DNA of 64,000 bases from Azomonas macrocytogenes (GCF_014191985.1 NZ_JACHXI010000006.1:124001-188000); one strand, 5' to 3'. Shown: positions 18,458 to 27,980, counted from the stretch's first letter. Program-made: numbers and translations. Notes: generated by a model from the sequence alone, not told the origin.

Positions 18458-18700
18458 GAGCCCCTCCTTGCAGTCGAGTTGTACAAGCTATGACTCCGAC
18501 ATGGCGGTGTGAACCGTCAGAGGGGCCCGGCGTCATGCAATCAGGCTATTGGTCTTGTGCAAGGCATTCAAGTTCGCAGACGTTGCCGGGGGTTTCAGGC
18601 CGGGCGAGGTGAAATTTTGCCCGCCAGCCGGAAAGGGGGAGTCTTGCTCAGCCTTTGGCCGCTATCTGTCGCGAATGCCGGCAGACAGCACGGTATCACT

Positions 18701-20980
18701 CTAACTGGCCGGTGGCACAGTGTCCGCTCTCTCCACGGCTTGGTTATCCTCCGTGGTGACGCCCTGAAAACGGGGCAGATACAGCTCGGCCGTCGAGCCT
18801 TTGCCCACCTCGGAATGAATTTGCGCATGTCCGCCCGACTGCTGGGCGAAGCCATAGATCATCGACAGCCCGAGTCCCGTACCCTTGCCGATGGGCTTGG
18901 TCGTGAAAAAGGGTTCGAAGGCTCGCTCGATCACATTGTGCGGCATTCCAGTGCCGGTATCGCTGACCGCGATGCGGACATATTGGCCGGGACTGAGATT
19001 GTGGTTTTGCGCGGCGTAGAGCCTGTCGATGTGCACATTGTCGATGGCAATGACGAGGTGCCCGCCATCGGGCATGGCATCGCGAGAGTTGATCGCCAGA
19101 TTGAGTATCGCGCTTTCCAACTGGCTGGGATCGCACTGGATCGTCCATAGATCCTGGGCAATCGCGAATTCCATATGGATCGCTTCGCCAAGGGTACGGC
19201 TCAGCAGGTCTTCGAGCGAGGCAATCAGTCGCTCGACTTCGACCACCTTCGGTGACAACGGCTGGCGCCGGGCAAAGGCCAGCAGCCGCTGGGTCAGCGC
19301 GGCGGCGCGATTGGCGGAAGTCTTGGCCAGTTGGGCGTAGCGGTCCAGATGCTCGGTCTTGCCCTGGGCAAGGCGAGCCAGCATCAAGTCCAGTGAGCCG
19401 ACGATACTGCCCAGCAGGTTGTTGAAGTCGTGGGCGATACCGCCGGTCAGCTGCCCCAGCGCTTCCATCTTCTGCGCATGCCGCAAAGCGTCTTCAGCCA
19501 GGCGCAAGGCTTCGGCCTGCTCCTTTTGCGCAGTGATGTCGCGTCCGGCGGCATGAATGAAATGCTCATCCGGTACGGCGATCCAACTGATCCAGCGATA
19601 GGAGCCATTCCGGTGGCGCTGGCGATTTTCGAAGTGGACGGTGGGAATGCCCAGGGACAGCTGATGGGCATCGGCCAGGGTCGCTTCCAGATCGTCGGGA
19701 TGGATGAAATCGATGTACTTATGACCGATCAGTTCTGTTTCCGACCAGCCCAACAGGTTGCTCCAGGCTGGATTGACAGCCGTGATCGTCGTATCGAGAC
19801 GAGCTACCACCATGATGTCGGTGGTCAGCCGCCACATGCGGTCGCGCTCGGCGGTGCGCTCGGCGACCCGGGCCTCCAGGGTTTCGTTCAAGGTGCGCAG
19901 CGCCCGTTCGGCTTCCAGTCGCTCGATAATGGCTGCGGTGGAGCGGGCCAGGGTTTCGATCAGGGCTATTTCGGCGGATTCGGCTGCGTGCTGCGTAGCC
20001 CAGTAGATGCCGATGGCTGCGATACCTTTGTCGTTGCGAAGCATGGGGATGACCAGCAGGCTGCGCACGAAGGTGAGACGATACAGCTCCAGTTCATGCG
20101 GAGTGTGCTCGTCCTTGCGGATATCGGCGATGGCTACGTTCTGGCGATGCTGCATCGCCCAGCCGGAAATGCACGAGCTGAGCGCGAAGCGCTGCCCTTT
20201 CCACAAGGGTTGCATTGCGTTCTCGGCAGCGCAGTAGCAGTCGTTGCCCTCTCTGAGGATCACGCAGGCGCCATCGGCATCCACCAGACCACGGGCTGCC
20301 CAGGCGACGATATCCAGCAGCGCGTCGGGCGAATCGGCCGCATGAGTCCGCTCGATGGTCTGGGCCAGCAATTCGAGACGGGCGTTGCGATCACGCGCCA
20401 ACTGCTCGGCCCGCCTGCGTTCGGCGATCTCGTGCTGCGAGGCGCGAAAGAGCCAGGCATTGTCGATGGCGATCGCCGCCTGGCCGGCGATGCCGCTCAG
20501 CAGCTGCTCGTGCTCGTGGGTGAATATTTCCGTTCTTTCATGGCCGAAGAGCAACCTGCCCAATACATTGCCGGAACGCGAAACAACGGGAACGGTCAGG
20601 TAGCTGCGAATCGGCAGATCGCCTGGCGGCATGCCCAGGTACGGAACGTTCGTGCCGCAGCGGGGGTCGCGAGTAATATCGTCGGAGCGCAGGATGCCCC
20701 GGTCTGCGAAGGCTATGTCGAATGGTTCGGTGTTATGTGGCATCGAGATGTTCGCGAACACTTCCAGCGATACACCCGACAGTGAGTACAGGGTGTAACG
20801 CTTGCCCTGCTCGTCGAGCACGTTGTAGACGAACGCGCCGAACTGGGCGCCGATCAGCTCGACTCCGGCATCGGTGGTTTCCTGGGCGAGTTTTTCGAGG
20901 TCAAGCTCGGCCGCCAGGCGGGCACCGATCCGGTTGAGGATCGTCAGGCGATCGGTTTCTTGGCTAAGTGCATCCTGCAT
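18701..20980 (-). CDS. Soluble GAF-GAF-PAS sensor histidine kinase
   Basis: A 759-residue kinase with no membrane segment. Domain order: GAF (about 1-175), a coiled linker (AERRRAEQLARDRNARLELL), a second GAF (about 205-360), another coil (RTLNETLEARVAERTAER), PAS (about 380-500, with the PAC-like RNGSYRWISWIAVPDEHF), HisKA with the phospho-acceptor box GGIAHDFNNLLGSIVGSLD (near 525), and an HATPase domain with LNLAINSRDAMPDGG, DTGTGMP, FTTKPIGKGTGLGL. No receiver domain or response-regulator gene is adjacent, so the partner is unknown. The input is cytoplasmic, possibly redox, gas or small molecule; no heme or bilin ligand could be confirmed. Confidence 0.85.
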   Translation of the reverse strand: MQDALSQETDRLTILNRIGARLAAELDLEKLAQETTDAGVELIGAQFGAFVYNVLDEQGKRYTLYSLSGVSLEVFANISMPHNTEPFDIAFADRGILRSDDITRDPRCGTNVPYLGMPPGDLPIRSYLTVPVVSRSGNVLGRLLFGHERTEIFTHEHEQLLSGIAGQAAIAIDNAWLFRASQHEIAERRRAEQLARDRNARLELLAQTIERTHAADSPDALLDIVAWAARGLVDADGACVILREGNDCYCAAENAMQPLWKGQRFALSSCISGWAMQHRQNVAIADIRKDEHTPHELELYRLTFVRSLLVIPMLRNDKGIAAIGIYWATQHAAESAEIALIETLARSTAAIIERLEAERALRTLNETLEARVAERTAERDRMWRLTTDIMVVARLDTTITAVNPAWSNLLGWSETELIGHKYIDFIHPDDLEATLADAHQLSLGIPTVHFENRQRHRNGSYRWISWIAVPDEHFIHAAGRDITAQKEQAEALRLAEDALRHAQKMEALGQLTGGIAHDFNNLLGSIVGSLDLMLARLAQGKTEHLDRYAQLAKTSANRAAALTQRLLAFARRQPLSPKVVEVERLIASLEDLLSRTLGEAIHMEFAIAQDLWTIQCDPSQLESAILNLAINSRDAMPDGGHLVIAIDNVHIDRLYAAQNHNLSPGQYVRIAVSDTGTGMPHNVIERAFEPFFTTKPIGKGTGLGLSMIYGFAQQSGGHAQIHSEVGKGSTAELYLPRFQGVTTEDNQAVERADTVPPAS

Positions 20981-21300
20981 GCTGGCGACCGGCTCTATGC
21001 TGAAGTCTGGGAAAGAGCAAATACAGGCAAGTCCCTATCCATTTGCCTGGTAATTCATCACGACAAGCGATGTGGCCTTGTGAGATTCTGCACTAAGACA
21101 AAACAGCTGTTTTTTGTGCAGGAGTTCACAGTTTGAACATTACAGGCAATGCCTGTCCAATGCTTCCGATATCGAACCTTTATTGGCCTGCGCAGGCCTG
21201 CTGCAATCGGCCTGATCCGCACGCTGACGAGCCGTGCGAATGCAGAAACGGGAGGTGTTTGCCTGCCAGCTCCCGTGTCCTGCAGGCGTATTGCCGAAGC
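20981..21300. other. Intergenic region between kinase and gntR
   Basis: 320 bases upstream of the kinase and after gntR, both on the minus strand. It must carry the kinase promoter. An inverted repeat ACGGGAG...CTCCCGT (about 21247-21276) could end the gntR transcript, and GGCCTGCGCAGGCC near 21186 is a perfect palindrome of unknown role. No gene was seen. Confidence 0.4.
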
Positions 21301-22332
21301 TCAGGTACTTTCCCGCAAGACCAGCTCGAAGCCCATGTCCTGTACCGGCTCGGCAATTGTTTTGCCGGCGATCAAATCGAGCAGTTGCTCGGCTGCACGC
21401 CGGCCGATTATCTCACGTGGCGTGCGGATGCTGCTGAGCCTGGGCACCATGAAGGCCGAGCTGGGCAGGTCGTTGAAACCGAGTACGGCCACCTGTTCGG
21501 GAACCTTCACACCGTGTCGTGCCGCCTCGAGCAAGGCCCCCTGGGCCAGGTCGTCGTTACAGAAGAAAATACCATCGATTTGCGGTTGCGCGGCCAGCAA
21601 CTGGGCGAACAGCTCGCTGCCCAGGCCGACGGAGGAAGGGCGTGGGGTCAATATTTCGAAAGCCGGGTCGTAACGGCCGGCCTGCTGCAAGGTGCGCCGG
21701 AAGCCATCGCCGCGCAGCAAGGTGCGCTGGTCGAGCTGAGCGGCAACGAAGGCGATCCGCTGGCGTCCACGGGAAAGCAGATGCCTGGCCGCCGCCGCCC
21801 CGGCATTCACTTGCGAAAAACCCACGCAATGCAGTCCGGACCCGGAGTCCAGATCCATCATGTAGACGCATGGCAGACCACTCGCCTCGATCATCCGGCG
21901 CGAGCTTTCCGTGCGCTCGAAGCCAGTGAGCAGCAGCCCGCGTGGCTGATAGGCGAGATAGTTGCGCAGCAGGTCTTCCTCTTCCTCGCGGGAATAGTGG
22001 AAGTTGCCGATCACCACTTCCAGCCCCTTTGGCCGCAGTACGCTATGGATGGCTTCCAAAGTATCGATGAATAGCTGGTTGGCCAGTGATGGCACCAGTA
22101 CCAGAACCGACTGGCTGTGGGCCGAAGCCAGGGCCCTGGCGGCCGGGTTGGCAATATAGCCCAGCTCGCGGGCGGCTTCCTCTACCTTGCGTACCAGTTC
22201 CTCGGCAACCGTGGCGACGCCGCGCAGTGCCCGCGAGGCAGTAATGGGACTGACCCCGGCCCGGTGTGCCACTTCATTGAGCGTTGGCCGGCCTTTCGTA
22301 CGTGAGCGTCTGTCGTTTTTGTTGTATGCCAT
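21301..22332 (-). CDS. gntR: Gluconate-utilisation repressor, LacI family
   Basis: A 343-residue LacI-type repressor. The N-terminal helix-turn-helix is PTLNEVAHRAGVSPITASRALRG (residues 16-38), followed by the hinge ANPAARALAS and a periplasmic-binding-like effector domain with VLVLVPSLANQLFID and GIFFCNDDLAQGALL. It is divergent from gntK-gntP with a 244-base gap. Together with the family this points to GntR, which is released by gluconate or 6-phosphogluconate. It probably represses both directions from operators in that gap. Confidence 0.88.
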   Translation of the reverse strand: MAYNKNDRRSRTKGRPTLNEVAHRAGVSPITASRALRGVATVAEELVRKVEEAARELGYIANPAARALASAHSQSVLVLVPSLANQLFIDTLEAIHSVLRPKGLEVVIGNFHYSREEEEDLLRNYLAYQPRGLLLTGFERTESSRRMIEASGLPCVYMMDLDSGSGLHCVGFSQVNAGAAAARHLLSRGRQRIAFVAAQLDQRTLLRGDGFRRTLQQAGRYDPAFEILTPRPSSVGLGSELFAQLLAAQPQIDGIFFCNDDLAQGALLEAARHGVKVPEQVAVLGFNDLPSSAFMVPRLSSIRTPREIIGRRAAEQLLDLIAGKTIAEPVQDMGFELVLREST

Positions 22333-22418
22333 GAGGGGTCTTACTTGAAAATTGTTATATGTAAAGAATACGCTGGAGGCCGCTATTCATTGTTGCCAAA
22401 TAAAAAACCCGACCATAG

Positions 22419-22430
22419 GATAGCGCTGTC
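22419..22430. promoter_or_regulatory. Candidate GntR operator
   Basis: The sequence GATAGCGCTGTC is a near-palindrome around TAGCGCT, a core I recall for the Pseudomonas GntR site. It lies 87 bases upstream of gntR in the divergent gap, preceded by ACCATAG. The assignment rests on memory of the motif and on position. Confidence 0.4.
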
Positions 22431-22488
22431 TTTGCGAACGATCATTGTCTTGCTCCAAGATAAATATCGTTTGCCATGATTATTAGCC

Positions 22489-22502
22489 CTGGTTGCAACC
22501 AG
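22489..22502. promoter_or_regulatory. Perfect palindrome in gntR-gntK gap
   Basis: CTGGTTGCAACCAG is a perfect 14-base palindrome about 75 bases before gntK. LacI-family operators are palindromes of this size, so it may be a second regulator site, but it does not share the TAGCGCT core. Confidence 0.35.
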
Positions 22503-22576
22503 AATAACGACAATAGATCAATGATAGTCTGCCCGGTTTTGCAGGCAGTGCTATCCAGGCTATCCCGAGGTGACTC

Positions 22577-23101
22577 ATGGCTTCACCTATCAATGCGCTC
22601 GTGATCATGGGCGTTGCCGGTTGCGGAAAATCCAGTGTCGCCCAGGCCATTTGCCGACTCAGTGGCGCCACTGCTATCGAAGGCGATGCCTTTCACCCTC
22701 CGCAGAACATCGACAAGATGAGCGCTGGCATTCCTCTTACCGACGAAGACCGCAGCGGCTGGCTGGCGCGCCTGGGCGACGAGTTGCGCGCCACTCTCGC
22801 TGCTGGCCAGAGGCCAGTGCTATCCTGCTCGGCGCTCAAGCTCAGTTATCGTGACATACTGCGCAGCGCCGTTCCCGGACTCGGCTTCGTCTTCCTCCAG
22901 CTGCCTCCCGACGTGGCGGCCCGGCGGGTTGCCGAACGGCCTGACCATTTCATGCCAGCCAGCATGATCGACAGCCAGTTCAAGACGCTGGAGCCACCGT
23001 TCGGCGAACCCCTCACGCTGGTGCTGGACGCCAGTTCCCAGGACATCGAGGAACTGGCGACGGCCGCCAACGACTGGTGGGTGCAGCCTTCCCTACACTG
23101 A
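22577..23101 (+). CDS. gntK: Gluconokinase
   Basis: A 174-residue P-loop kinase that phosphorylates gluconate to 6-phosphogluconate, which feeds the Entner-Doudoroff pathway. The Walker A motif MGVAGCGKSS is at residues 10-19. The family pattern EGDAFHPPQNIDKMSAGIPL and DEDRSGWLARL follows, then CSALKLSYRDILR and the late LEPPFGEP. Size and motifs are those of GntK/IdnK. A GAGGTG ribosome site precedes the ATG. The gluconate permease follows 89 bases downstream on the same strand. Confidence 0.93.
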   Translation: MASPINALVIMGVAGCGKSSVAQAICRLSGATAIEGDAFHPPQNIDKMSAGIPLTDEDRSGWLARLGDELRATLAAGQRPVLSCSALKLSYRDILRSAVPGLGFVFLQLPPDVAARRVAERPDHFMPASMIDSQFKTLEPPFGEPLTLVLDASSQDIEELATAANDWWVQPSLH

Positions 23102-23190
23102 ATCATTGGCTAATCTATGCAGACAGCGCTACCTCAGCCGTTCGTTCTTAACCGTCCTGCTCCATAACAAAGACAATTCAGGAGGCCCCC

Positions 23191-24543
23191 ATGCTGGGTA
23201 TGTCCCACGATGCGTTTCTGCTTGCCAGCGCTGTGATCACTGTCGTCGGCCTGATTCTGCTGATCACCCGCTTCAAGCTGCATCCATTCATCTCGCTGAC
23301 CGTTGCTGCCCTATTCCTCGGACTGGTCTCGGGCATGCCGGTGGAAAAGGTCGTCAAATCCTTTCAGGGCGGCTTCGGTAGTGTGCTCGGCTTCGTCGGG
23401 GTGATCCTCGCGCTGGGCACCATGCTCGGCAAGATGATGGCCGAATCCGGCGGTGCCGACCAGATTGCCCATACCCTGATCCAGGCCTTCGGCCGGGCGC
23501 GTGTGCAGTGGGCGATGATGTTCGCTGCCTTTCTCGTTGGCCTGCCGCTGTTCTTTGAGATCGGCTTCGTACTGCTGGTGCCCTTGGTCTTCATCGTCGC
23601 CCGGCGCACCGGTGTCTCACTAATCAAGCTCGGCATCCCGCTGCTCGCCGGCTTGTCCGCTGTGCATGGGTTGGTACCGCCGCACCCTGGCCCGCTACTG
23701 GCTATCGGCGTGTTCGGTGCGGACATCGGCAAGACCATCCTCTATGGCCTGATCGTCGCCCTGCCCAGCGCCATCATCGCCGGCCCCCTGTATGGCTCTT
23801 TTATTGCCCGCTACATTCCCGGCAAGCTGCCGGAGGAGCTGGCCGAACAGCTGGCCCACGAACCGGAAACCAGCAACCTGCCCAGCTTCGGTGTCACCCT
23901 GGCAACCGTACTGTTGCCGGTCTTTTTGATGCTGCTGAAGACCTTCGCCGATCTGATTTTCTCTGAAGGGCACGTCATCCGGGTCTGGATGGATCTGCTC
24001 GGTGATCCCATCAGCGCACTGTTGCTGGCCCTGCTGCTATCGTTGTACACCTTTGGCTATGCTCGTGGCTTTTCCGCGAAGCAGGTCTACAAACTGGTCG
24101 AGGAAAGTCTGGCTCCGACTGCCGCTATCATTCTGATCATCGGCGCCGGCGGCGGCTTCAAGCAGATGTTGGTGGCCAGCGGGGTGGGCGATGTGATCGG
24201 GCACATGGCCGTTGGCGCGCAGGTTTCGCCGATCCTGCTGGCCTGGCTGGTCGCGGCGGTGATTCGTATCGCCACCGGTTCGGCCACGGTTGCTACCATC
24301 ACTGGAGCGGGAATCGTGGCGCCGGTGGTTGGGCTGATCCCGGGAGTCAACCGGGAGTTGCTGGTGCTGGCGACCGGTGCCGGTTCGGTGGTGCTCTCGC
24401 ACGTCAACGATGCCGGTTTCTGGCTGATCAAGCAGTACTTCAACATGAGCGTCAGCGAGACCTTCAAGACCTGGAGCATGATGGAAACCATTCTGTCAGT
24501 GGTCGCCCTGGGGTTCATCCTGCTGCTGTCGCTGGTGGTGTAA
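23191..24543 (+). CDS. gntP: Gluconate:proton symporter (GntP family)
   Basis: A 450-residue inner-membrane permease with about twelve to fourteen hydrophobic segments. Family features include FIVARRTGVSLIKLGIPLLAGLSAVHGLVPPHPGP (residues about 131-165) and ATGSATVATITGAGIVAPV near residue 370, followed by GAGSVVLSHVNDAGFWL. A strong CAGGAGG site precedes the ATG. With gntK it imports and phosphorylates gluconate under GntR control. Substrate within the family (gluconate, idonate, fructuronate) is inferred from the operon. Confidence 0.92.
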   Translation: MLGMSHDAFLLASAVITVVGLILLITRFKLHPFISLTVAALFLGLVSGMPVEKVVKSFQGGFGSVLGFVGVILALGTMLGKMMAESGGADQIAHTLIQAFGRARVQWAMMFAAFLVGLPLFFEIGFVLLVPLVFIVARRTGVSLIKLGIPLLAGLSAVHGLVPPHPGPLLAIGVFGADIGKTILYGLIVALPSAIIAGPLYGSFIARYIPGKLPEELAEQLAHEPETSNLPSFGVTLATVLLPVFLMLLKTFADLIFSEGHVIRVWMDLLGDPISALLLALLLSLYTFGYARGFSAKQVYKLVEESLAPTAAIILIIGAGGGFKQMLVASGVGDVIGHMAVGAQVSPILLAWLVAAVIRIATGSATVATITGAGIVAPVVGLIPGVNRELLVLATGAGSVVLSHVNDAGFWLIKQYFNMSVSETFKTWSMMETILSVVALGFILLLSLVV

Positions 24544-24784
24544 GCCTGCGCTGGTGCTGTGCAATGCCCAAGCCCGGAAAATCAGCCGGATCGGGATAAT
24601 GGTGGCAGGCATGGCGAATTTATCGTCATGCCTGGGTCTGGTGGAGCGGTTGCTTGATAGGCTGATCTGGCCAACCAGGTTCGTCACTATTCTGGTTTCC
24701 CGGTTGCTATGCCTGCCCGATATCGCCTGGCGCTATCAGGCAAGGCATCGGCGGTATCGGGTTGCTCAGGCAAAGGCCAGGTCT

Positions 24785-25003
24785 TCAGTGCTGCCAAGCC
24801 GTCTCGTTTTTCTGCTCGTAATCGCGGAACGCTTTCGATAGCCCCACAAGCACTTCTGCCGAAGTCTCGAACATGGCCTGAAGCTGCGGTTCATCGACTT
24901 TATCAATGTCGGAACGAAGATGATCGATCATCTCCTGGAAGCGCTGCTGCATGTTCTGGGTGTGATGGAGAGGATTTCTGTCTTGCTGGAGTTGAGTTTC
25001 CAT
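24785..25003 (-). CDS. Small hypothetical protein, 72 aa
   Basis: A small acidic helical protein with no cysteine and no signal peptide (QRFQEMIDHLRSDIDKVD, then AMFETSAEVLVGLSKAF). I do not know its function. An AGGAG ribosome site 8 bases before the ATG and ordinary codon use support a real gene. It follows gntP convergently, and a 296-base gap separates it from the aldo/keto reductase gene on the same strand. The length and heptad pattern suggest a helical bundle or a small partner protein. Confidence 0.6.
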   Translation of the reverse strand: METQLQQDRNPLHHTQNMQQRFQEMIDHLRSDIDKVDEPQLQAMFETSAEVLVGLSKAFRDYEQKNETAWQH

Positions 25004-25267
25004 AACGCTACTCCTGGTAAATATCGCCCGTGTTTTTCATGGGGCGCGATAGGAACGACAGCGCCGGTTCCCACTCGGAAATGGCGAAGGAGAGCCGTTG
25101 GCGCTACTTCATGCATGCATGAACGCATGCCCCTCGCTGGTTCGAACCGGGACTCTGTACATGGTTCTGCGCGAAAAATCCGTTCGGACGATCGGTCTGG
25201 ACCGGCTTTTTGTCTGTCGGTGAAAAAGCTGCCTCAGCTCTTGAGTATGGTACGGGCAAGAGAAGAA

Positions 25268-25289
25268 GAGGCTGGATGCTTCCAGCCTC
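25268..25289 (-). terminator. Intrinsic terminator of the aldo/keto reductase gene
   Basis: On the minus strand, a 9-bp stem (GAGGCTGGA / TCCAGCCTC, 4-base loop) begins 11 bases after the stop at 25300 and is followed by TTCTTCTCTT, a good intrinsic terminator. Confidence 0.7.
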
Positions 25290-25299
25290 CAGTTTTCGG

Positions 25300-26487
25300 T
25301 CAGACCGGCTTCGGCAAGGGCGCATCCTCGGCGATCAGCTTCTGCTGCTTGAGTTCGCTCCAGAAATCGGCGGGGATCGCGACGCTCATCGAGGCGACGT
25401 TGGCGCGCGCTTGCTCCGGCGTGCGCGCACCGGGGATGACGGCAGATACGACATCGGGTGCGGCAGCGAATTGCAGGGCCGCAGTGCGGATATCGATGCC
25501 GTGCGCCTGGGCGATGGCCGCGACCTGCTCGCGCTTGGCGGGTGCCCAGTCCGGGATGGTGCCGCGGTACAAGTAGCGGTCGCGTCCCGCCAGGTAACCG
25601 GCCAGCAACGGTGAGCCGACCACCACTGAAATATCGCGTTCGGCCAGTTTCGGGAAGGTGTCGCGCAGGGTCTTTTCGTGATCCAGCAACGAGTACTGGC
25701 AGGCCAGCAGGAAGATATCCGGGTCGGCCTCGGCAACGCAGCGTAGCGCCGGTTCGGCATCGTTGACGCCCATGCCCCATGCCTTGATCAAGCCCTCCTC
25801 GCGCATCTTGGTCAGTTCCGGCATCGCGCCCTTGACGGCCTGCGCGAAGTATTCGGTCCAGCGCTCGCCCAGGTCGCCATTGCTGGGCGCCAGGTCGTGG
25901 ATGAAGACGATGTCGATCTGCGAGACACCCAGGCGTTGCAGGCTGTCTTCCACTGAACGGCGTACGCCGGCAGCACTGTAGTCATAGCGATAATCGAACG
26001 GTGAGGGGTTGTGCCACATCGTCTTCGGCAGCTTGTGAGTGGCGGTCAACAGGCGCCCTACCTTGGTGGACAGCACGTAGTCGTCGGCTTTGCGAGTATG
26101 CAGAAAGTGCCCGAAACGGCGCTCGCTGAGCCCCAGACCATACCAGGGCGAGGTATCGAAATAGCGGACACCGGCCGCATAGGCCGCCGCCAGCGTCGCC
26201 TGGCTTTGCTCATCCGTGCTTTCGGCGAACGCGTTGCCGATGGCCACACCGCCCAGGCCCAGGCGCGTCATGGGACGAAAGCGCTTGCCAGCCTTGTTCA
26301 CCGGCAGCGGCCGGCCGGTGGTTTCGCCAAGCGTCGGCATCAGCGTGGCAGGTGGCATGTTTAAGCCGGCGCGTTGCGCGGGGACAGTCAAGGTATCAGG
26401 CTGCGTGGCTTGCGCCAGCAATGGCGCGGCGGCGAAAGTGGCGGCACCGGCGGCGGCCACGGTAAGAAATTGACGACGGGTATTCAT
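25300..26487 (-). CDS. Tat-exported aldo/keto reductase
   Basis: A 395-residue protein with a twin-arginine signal (NTRRQFLTVAAAGAATFAAAP), so it should fold in the cytoplasm with its cofactor and be exported. The body is an aldo/keto reductase barrel. It shows FDTSPWYGLGLSERRFG (catalytic Asp/Tyr region), VLSTKVGR (Lys), IDIVFIHDL (His) and VVVGSPLLAGYLAG near the nucleotide site. The sequence pattern is nearest to the D-threo-aldose / L-fucose / pyridoxal dehydrogenase group. Substrate and function are unknown. The gene is monocistronic, with a terminator after it and a 380-base gap before it. Confidence 0.8.
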   Translation of the reverse strand: MNTRRQFLTVAAAGAATFAAAPLLAQATQPDTLTVPAQRAGLNMPPATLMPTLGETTGRPLPVNKAGKRFRPMTRLGLGGVAIGNAFAESTDEQSQATLAAAYAAGVRYFDTSPWYGLGLSERRFGHFLHTRKADDYVLSTKVGRLLTATHKLPKTMWHNPSPFDYRYDYSAAGVRRSVEDSLQRLGVSQIDIVFIHDLAPSNGDLGERWTEYFAQAVKGAMPELTKMREEGLIKAWGMGVNDAEPALRCVAEADPDIFLLACQYSLLDHEKTLRDTFPKLAERDISVVVGSPLLAGYLAGRDRYLYRGTIPDWAPAKREQVAAIAQAHGIDIRTAALQFAAAPDVVSAVIPGARTPEQARANVASMSVAIPADFWSELKQQKLIAEDAPLPKPV

Positions 26488-26867
26488 TGAGTCCTCTTCT
26501 GGTCATGTGTATCAATCGGAATCTAGCGGCCGAAGCGTTCCGGGCTTGGCGCAACCTGGATTCAGTCCTTTCGTTCGCTTTGGCCAGAGCCCTGAGCGTG
26601 TGGCCGGAAAGTCATGGATAGATAGAACACGATACCTGGCAGACGTTGCCTTTGCGGGTACCCGAATCGACCACCTATGATTCATAGCACATCGCATGAT
26701 CCGATTTGCTTGCTGGAGGTAGCATTTCCTGTCGCGGTTGAGCTGAGTCGTGGTGAAGATTTTCTTGTCTTTATTGCCATGGACCGGCTGTGGTCCACCG
26801 TTCATTTCCAATCCATGCTATCTGCCGGCCGCTGAATAGCGGCAGGGCGAGCTTCGGGAGGCGCTTT
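26488..26867. other. Divergent intergenic region
   Basis: 380 bases between the divergent aldo/keto reductase and the PRISE-type reductase, so it should hold promoters for both. I saw no ORF with good coding character, no RNA gene and no clear operator. The part 26640-26780 is AT-richer. An inverted repeat GCCGGCCGCTGAATAGCGGC lies near 26823-26842, just before the reductase gene. Confidence 0.4.
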
Positions 26868-27959
26868 ATGTTCGCTGCGAAGAACGTGGCTCTGGTCGTC
26901 GGAGCCAGCGGCATCATCGGCAATGCACTGGTTGAGACCTTGAAAGCCAGTCCCGACTGGCATATACGCGCGGTACGACGCACCTTCGTAGCGGAAATCG
27001 AGACCATCGACCTCGATCTTGCCGATGCCATGCAGACCCGGCAGGCACTGGAAGTCGCTGGCGACACGACGCATGTGTTCTACGCCGCTTTGTGTCCGGA
27101 CAGCAATCTGGCCAAGGAAGCCGAGATCAACGGCGCCATGCTGCGCAATCTGCTTGATGGCTTGAAAGCGGCAGGCGCGCCCTTGCAGCGAGTGGTGCAC
27201 TATCAGGGAGCCAAGGTCTATGGCGTGCATCTGGGGCCGGTCGGCGCGCCCTTCTACGAGGATGAAGCGCCGCGCCATCTGGCGCCCAACTTCTATTTCG
27301 ATCAGGAAGACTTGCTGCGTGAACGCGCCGGGTTGGGTGAGTTCGACTGGGCCATCCTGCGCCCCGATGTGGTGGTGGGCGACATTGCCGGGAATCCAAT
27401 GAATATCGCCATGGTGATCGGCGCCTTTGCCGCACTGAGCCGGCGAGCCGGTGTGCCGCTACGTTTTCCCGGTTCGGTGCGTACTTACCGGGACGTGTTT
27501 GCCCAGGTCACCGATGCCCATTGGCTGGCCCGCGCCAGTCTCTGGGCGGCACAGGCACCAGCCGCACGCAATCAGGCGTTCAATCTGGTTGGTGAGTCGT
27601 TCCGCTGGGAGCGCCTCTGGCACAAGGTAGGGGTGGCACTGAGTATCGAGGTCGCCGAGCCGCAACCGTTTTCCCTGGCCCGATTGATGCCGGAGCAGGC
27701 CGGTGCATGGCGGCAACTCGCCGAACAGCACGGTTTGCAGCCTATGCCTTACGAGAAACTGGTGGGCTGGGCGTTCGGTGATTTCGTCTTCAACACCGAG
27801 TTCGACATGGTCTCGGACATGGGCAAGATCCGCCGTGCAGGTTTCACTGAAGCCGTCAGCAGCGAGGATTGCCTGATCGGTGCCATCCAGCGATTGGCCG
27901 AGCAAGGCTATCTGCCAAAATCCCCGGAAACCCTGTTCGATATTCGCAGCGTGCCCTGA
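26868..27959 (+). CDS. PRISE-type (progesterone 5-beta-reductase-like) SDR
   Basis: A 363-residue extended short-chain dehydrogenase. The N-terminal nucleotide loop ALVVGASGIIGNALVETL is followed by VRRTF. The region NFYFDQEDLL matches the NFYYxxED motif of the PRISE group (enone 1,4-reductases such as progesterone 5-beta-reductase and iridoid synthase), where Tyr takes the catalytic role and YHQGxKxYG-like text (here HYQGAKVYG) supplies the Lys. The ATG at 26868 has a GGGAGG ribosome site; the frame extends upstream but without one. The bacterial substrate is unknown, probably an activated enone. It is an isolated gene beside phnN. Confidence 0.82.
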   Translation: MFAAKNVALVVGASGIIGNALVETLKASPDWHIRAVRRTFVAEIETIDLDLADAMQTRQALEVAGDTTHVFYAALCPDSNLAKEAEINGAMLRNLLDGLKAAGAPLQRVVHYQGAKVYGVHLGPVGAPFYEDEAPRHLAPNFYFDQEDLLRERAGLGEFDWAILRPDVVVGDIAGNPMNIAMVIGAFAALSRRAGVPLRFPGSVRTYRDVFAQVTDAHWLARASLWAAQAPAARNQAFNLVGESFRWERLWHKVGVALSIEVAEPQPFSLARLMPEQAGAWRQLAEQHGLQPMPYEKLVGWAFGDFVFNTEFDMVSDMGKIRRAGFTEAVSSEDCLIGAIQRLAEQGYLPKSPETLFDIRSVP

Positions 27960-27980
27960 ACGGCGACCGCCTGCTGAGGG

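Noticed and set aside
18458-18700. Possible yybP-ykoY manganese riboswitch before alx
   Set aside because: The conserved aptamer blocks were looked for in the minus-strand leader and are not convincingly present.
25115-25165. tRNA-like text (GGTTCGAACC)
   Set aside because: It resembles a T-loop, but no acceptor stem, anticodon arm or D arm can be drawn around it on either strand.
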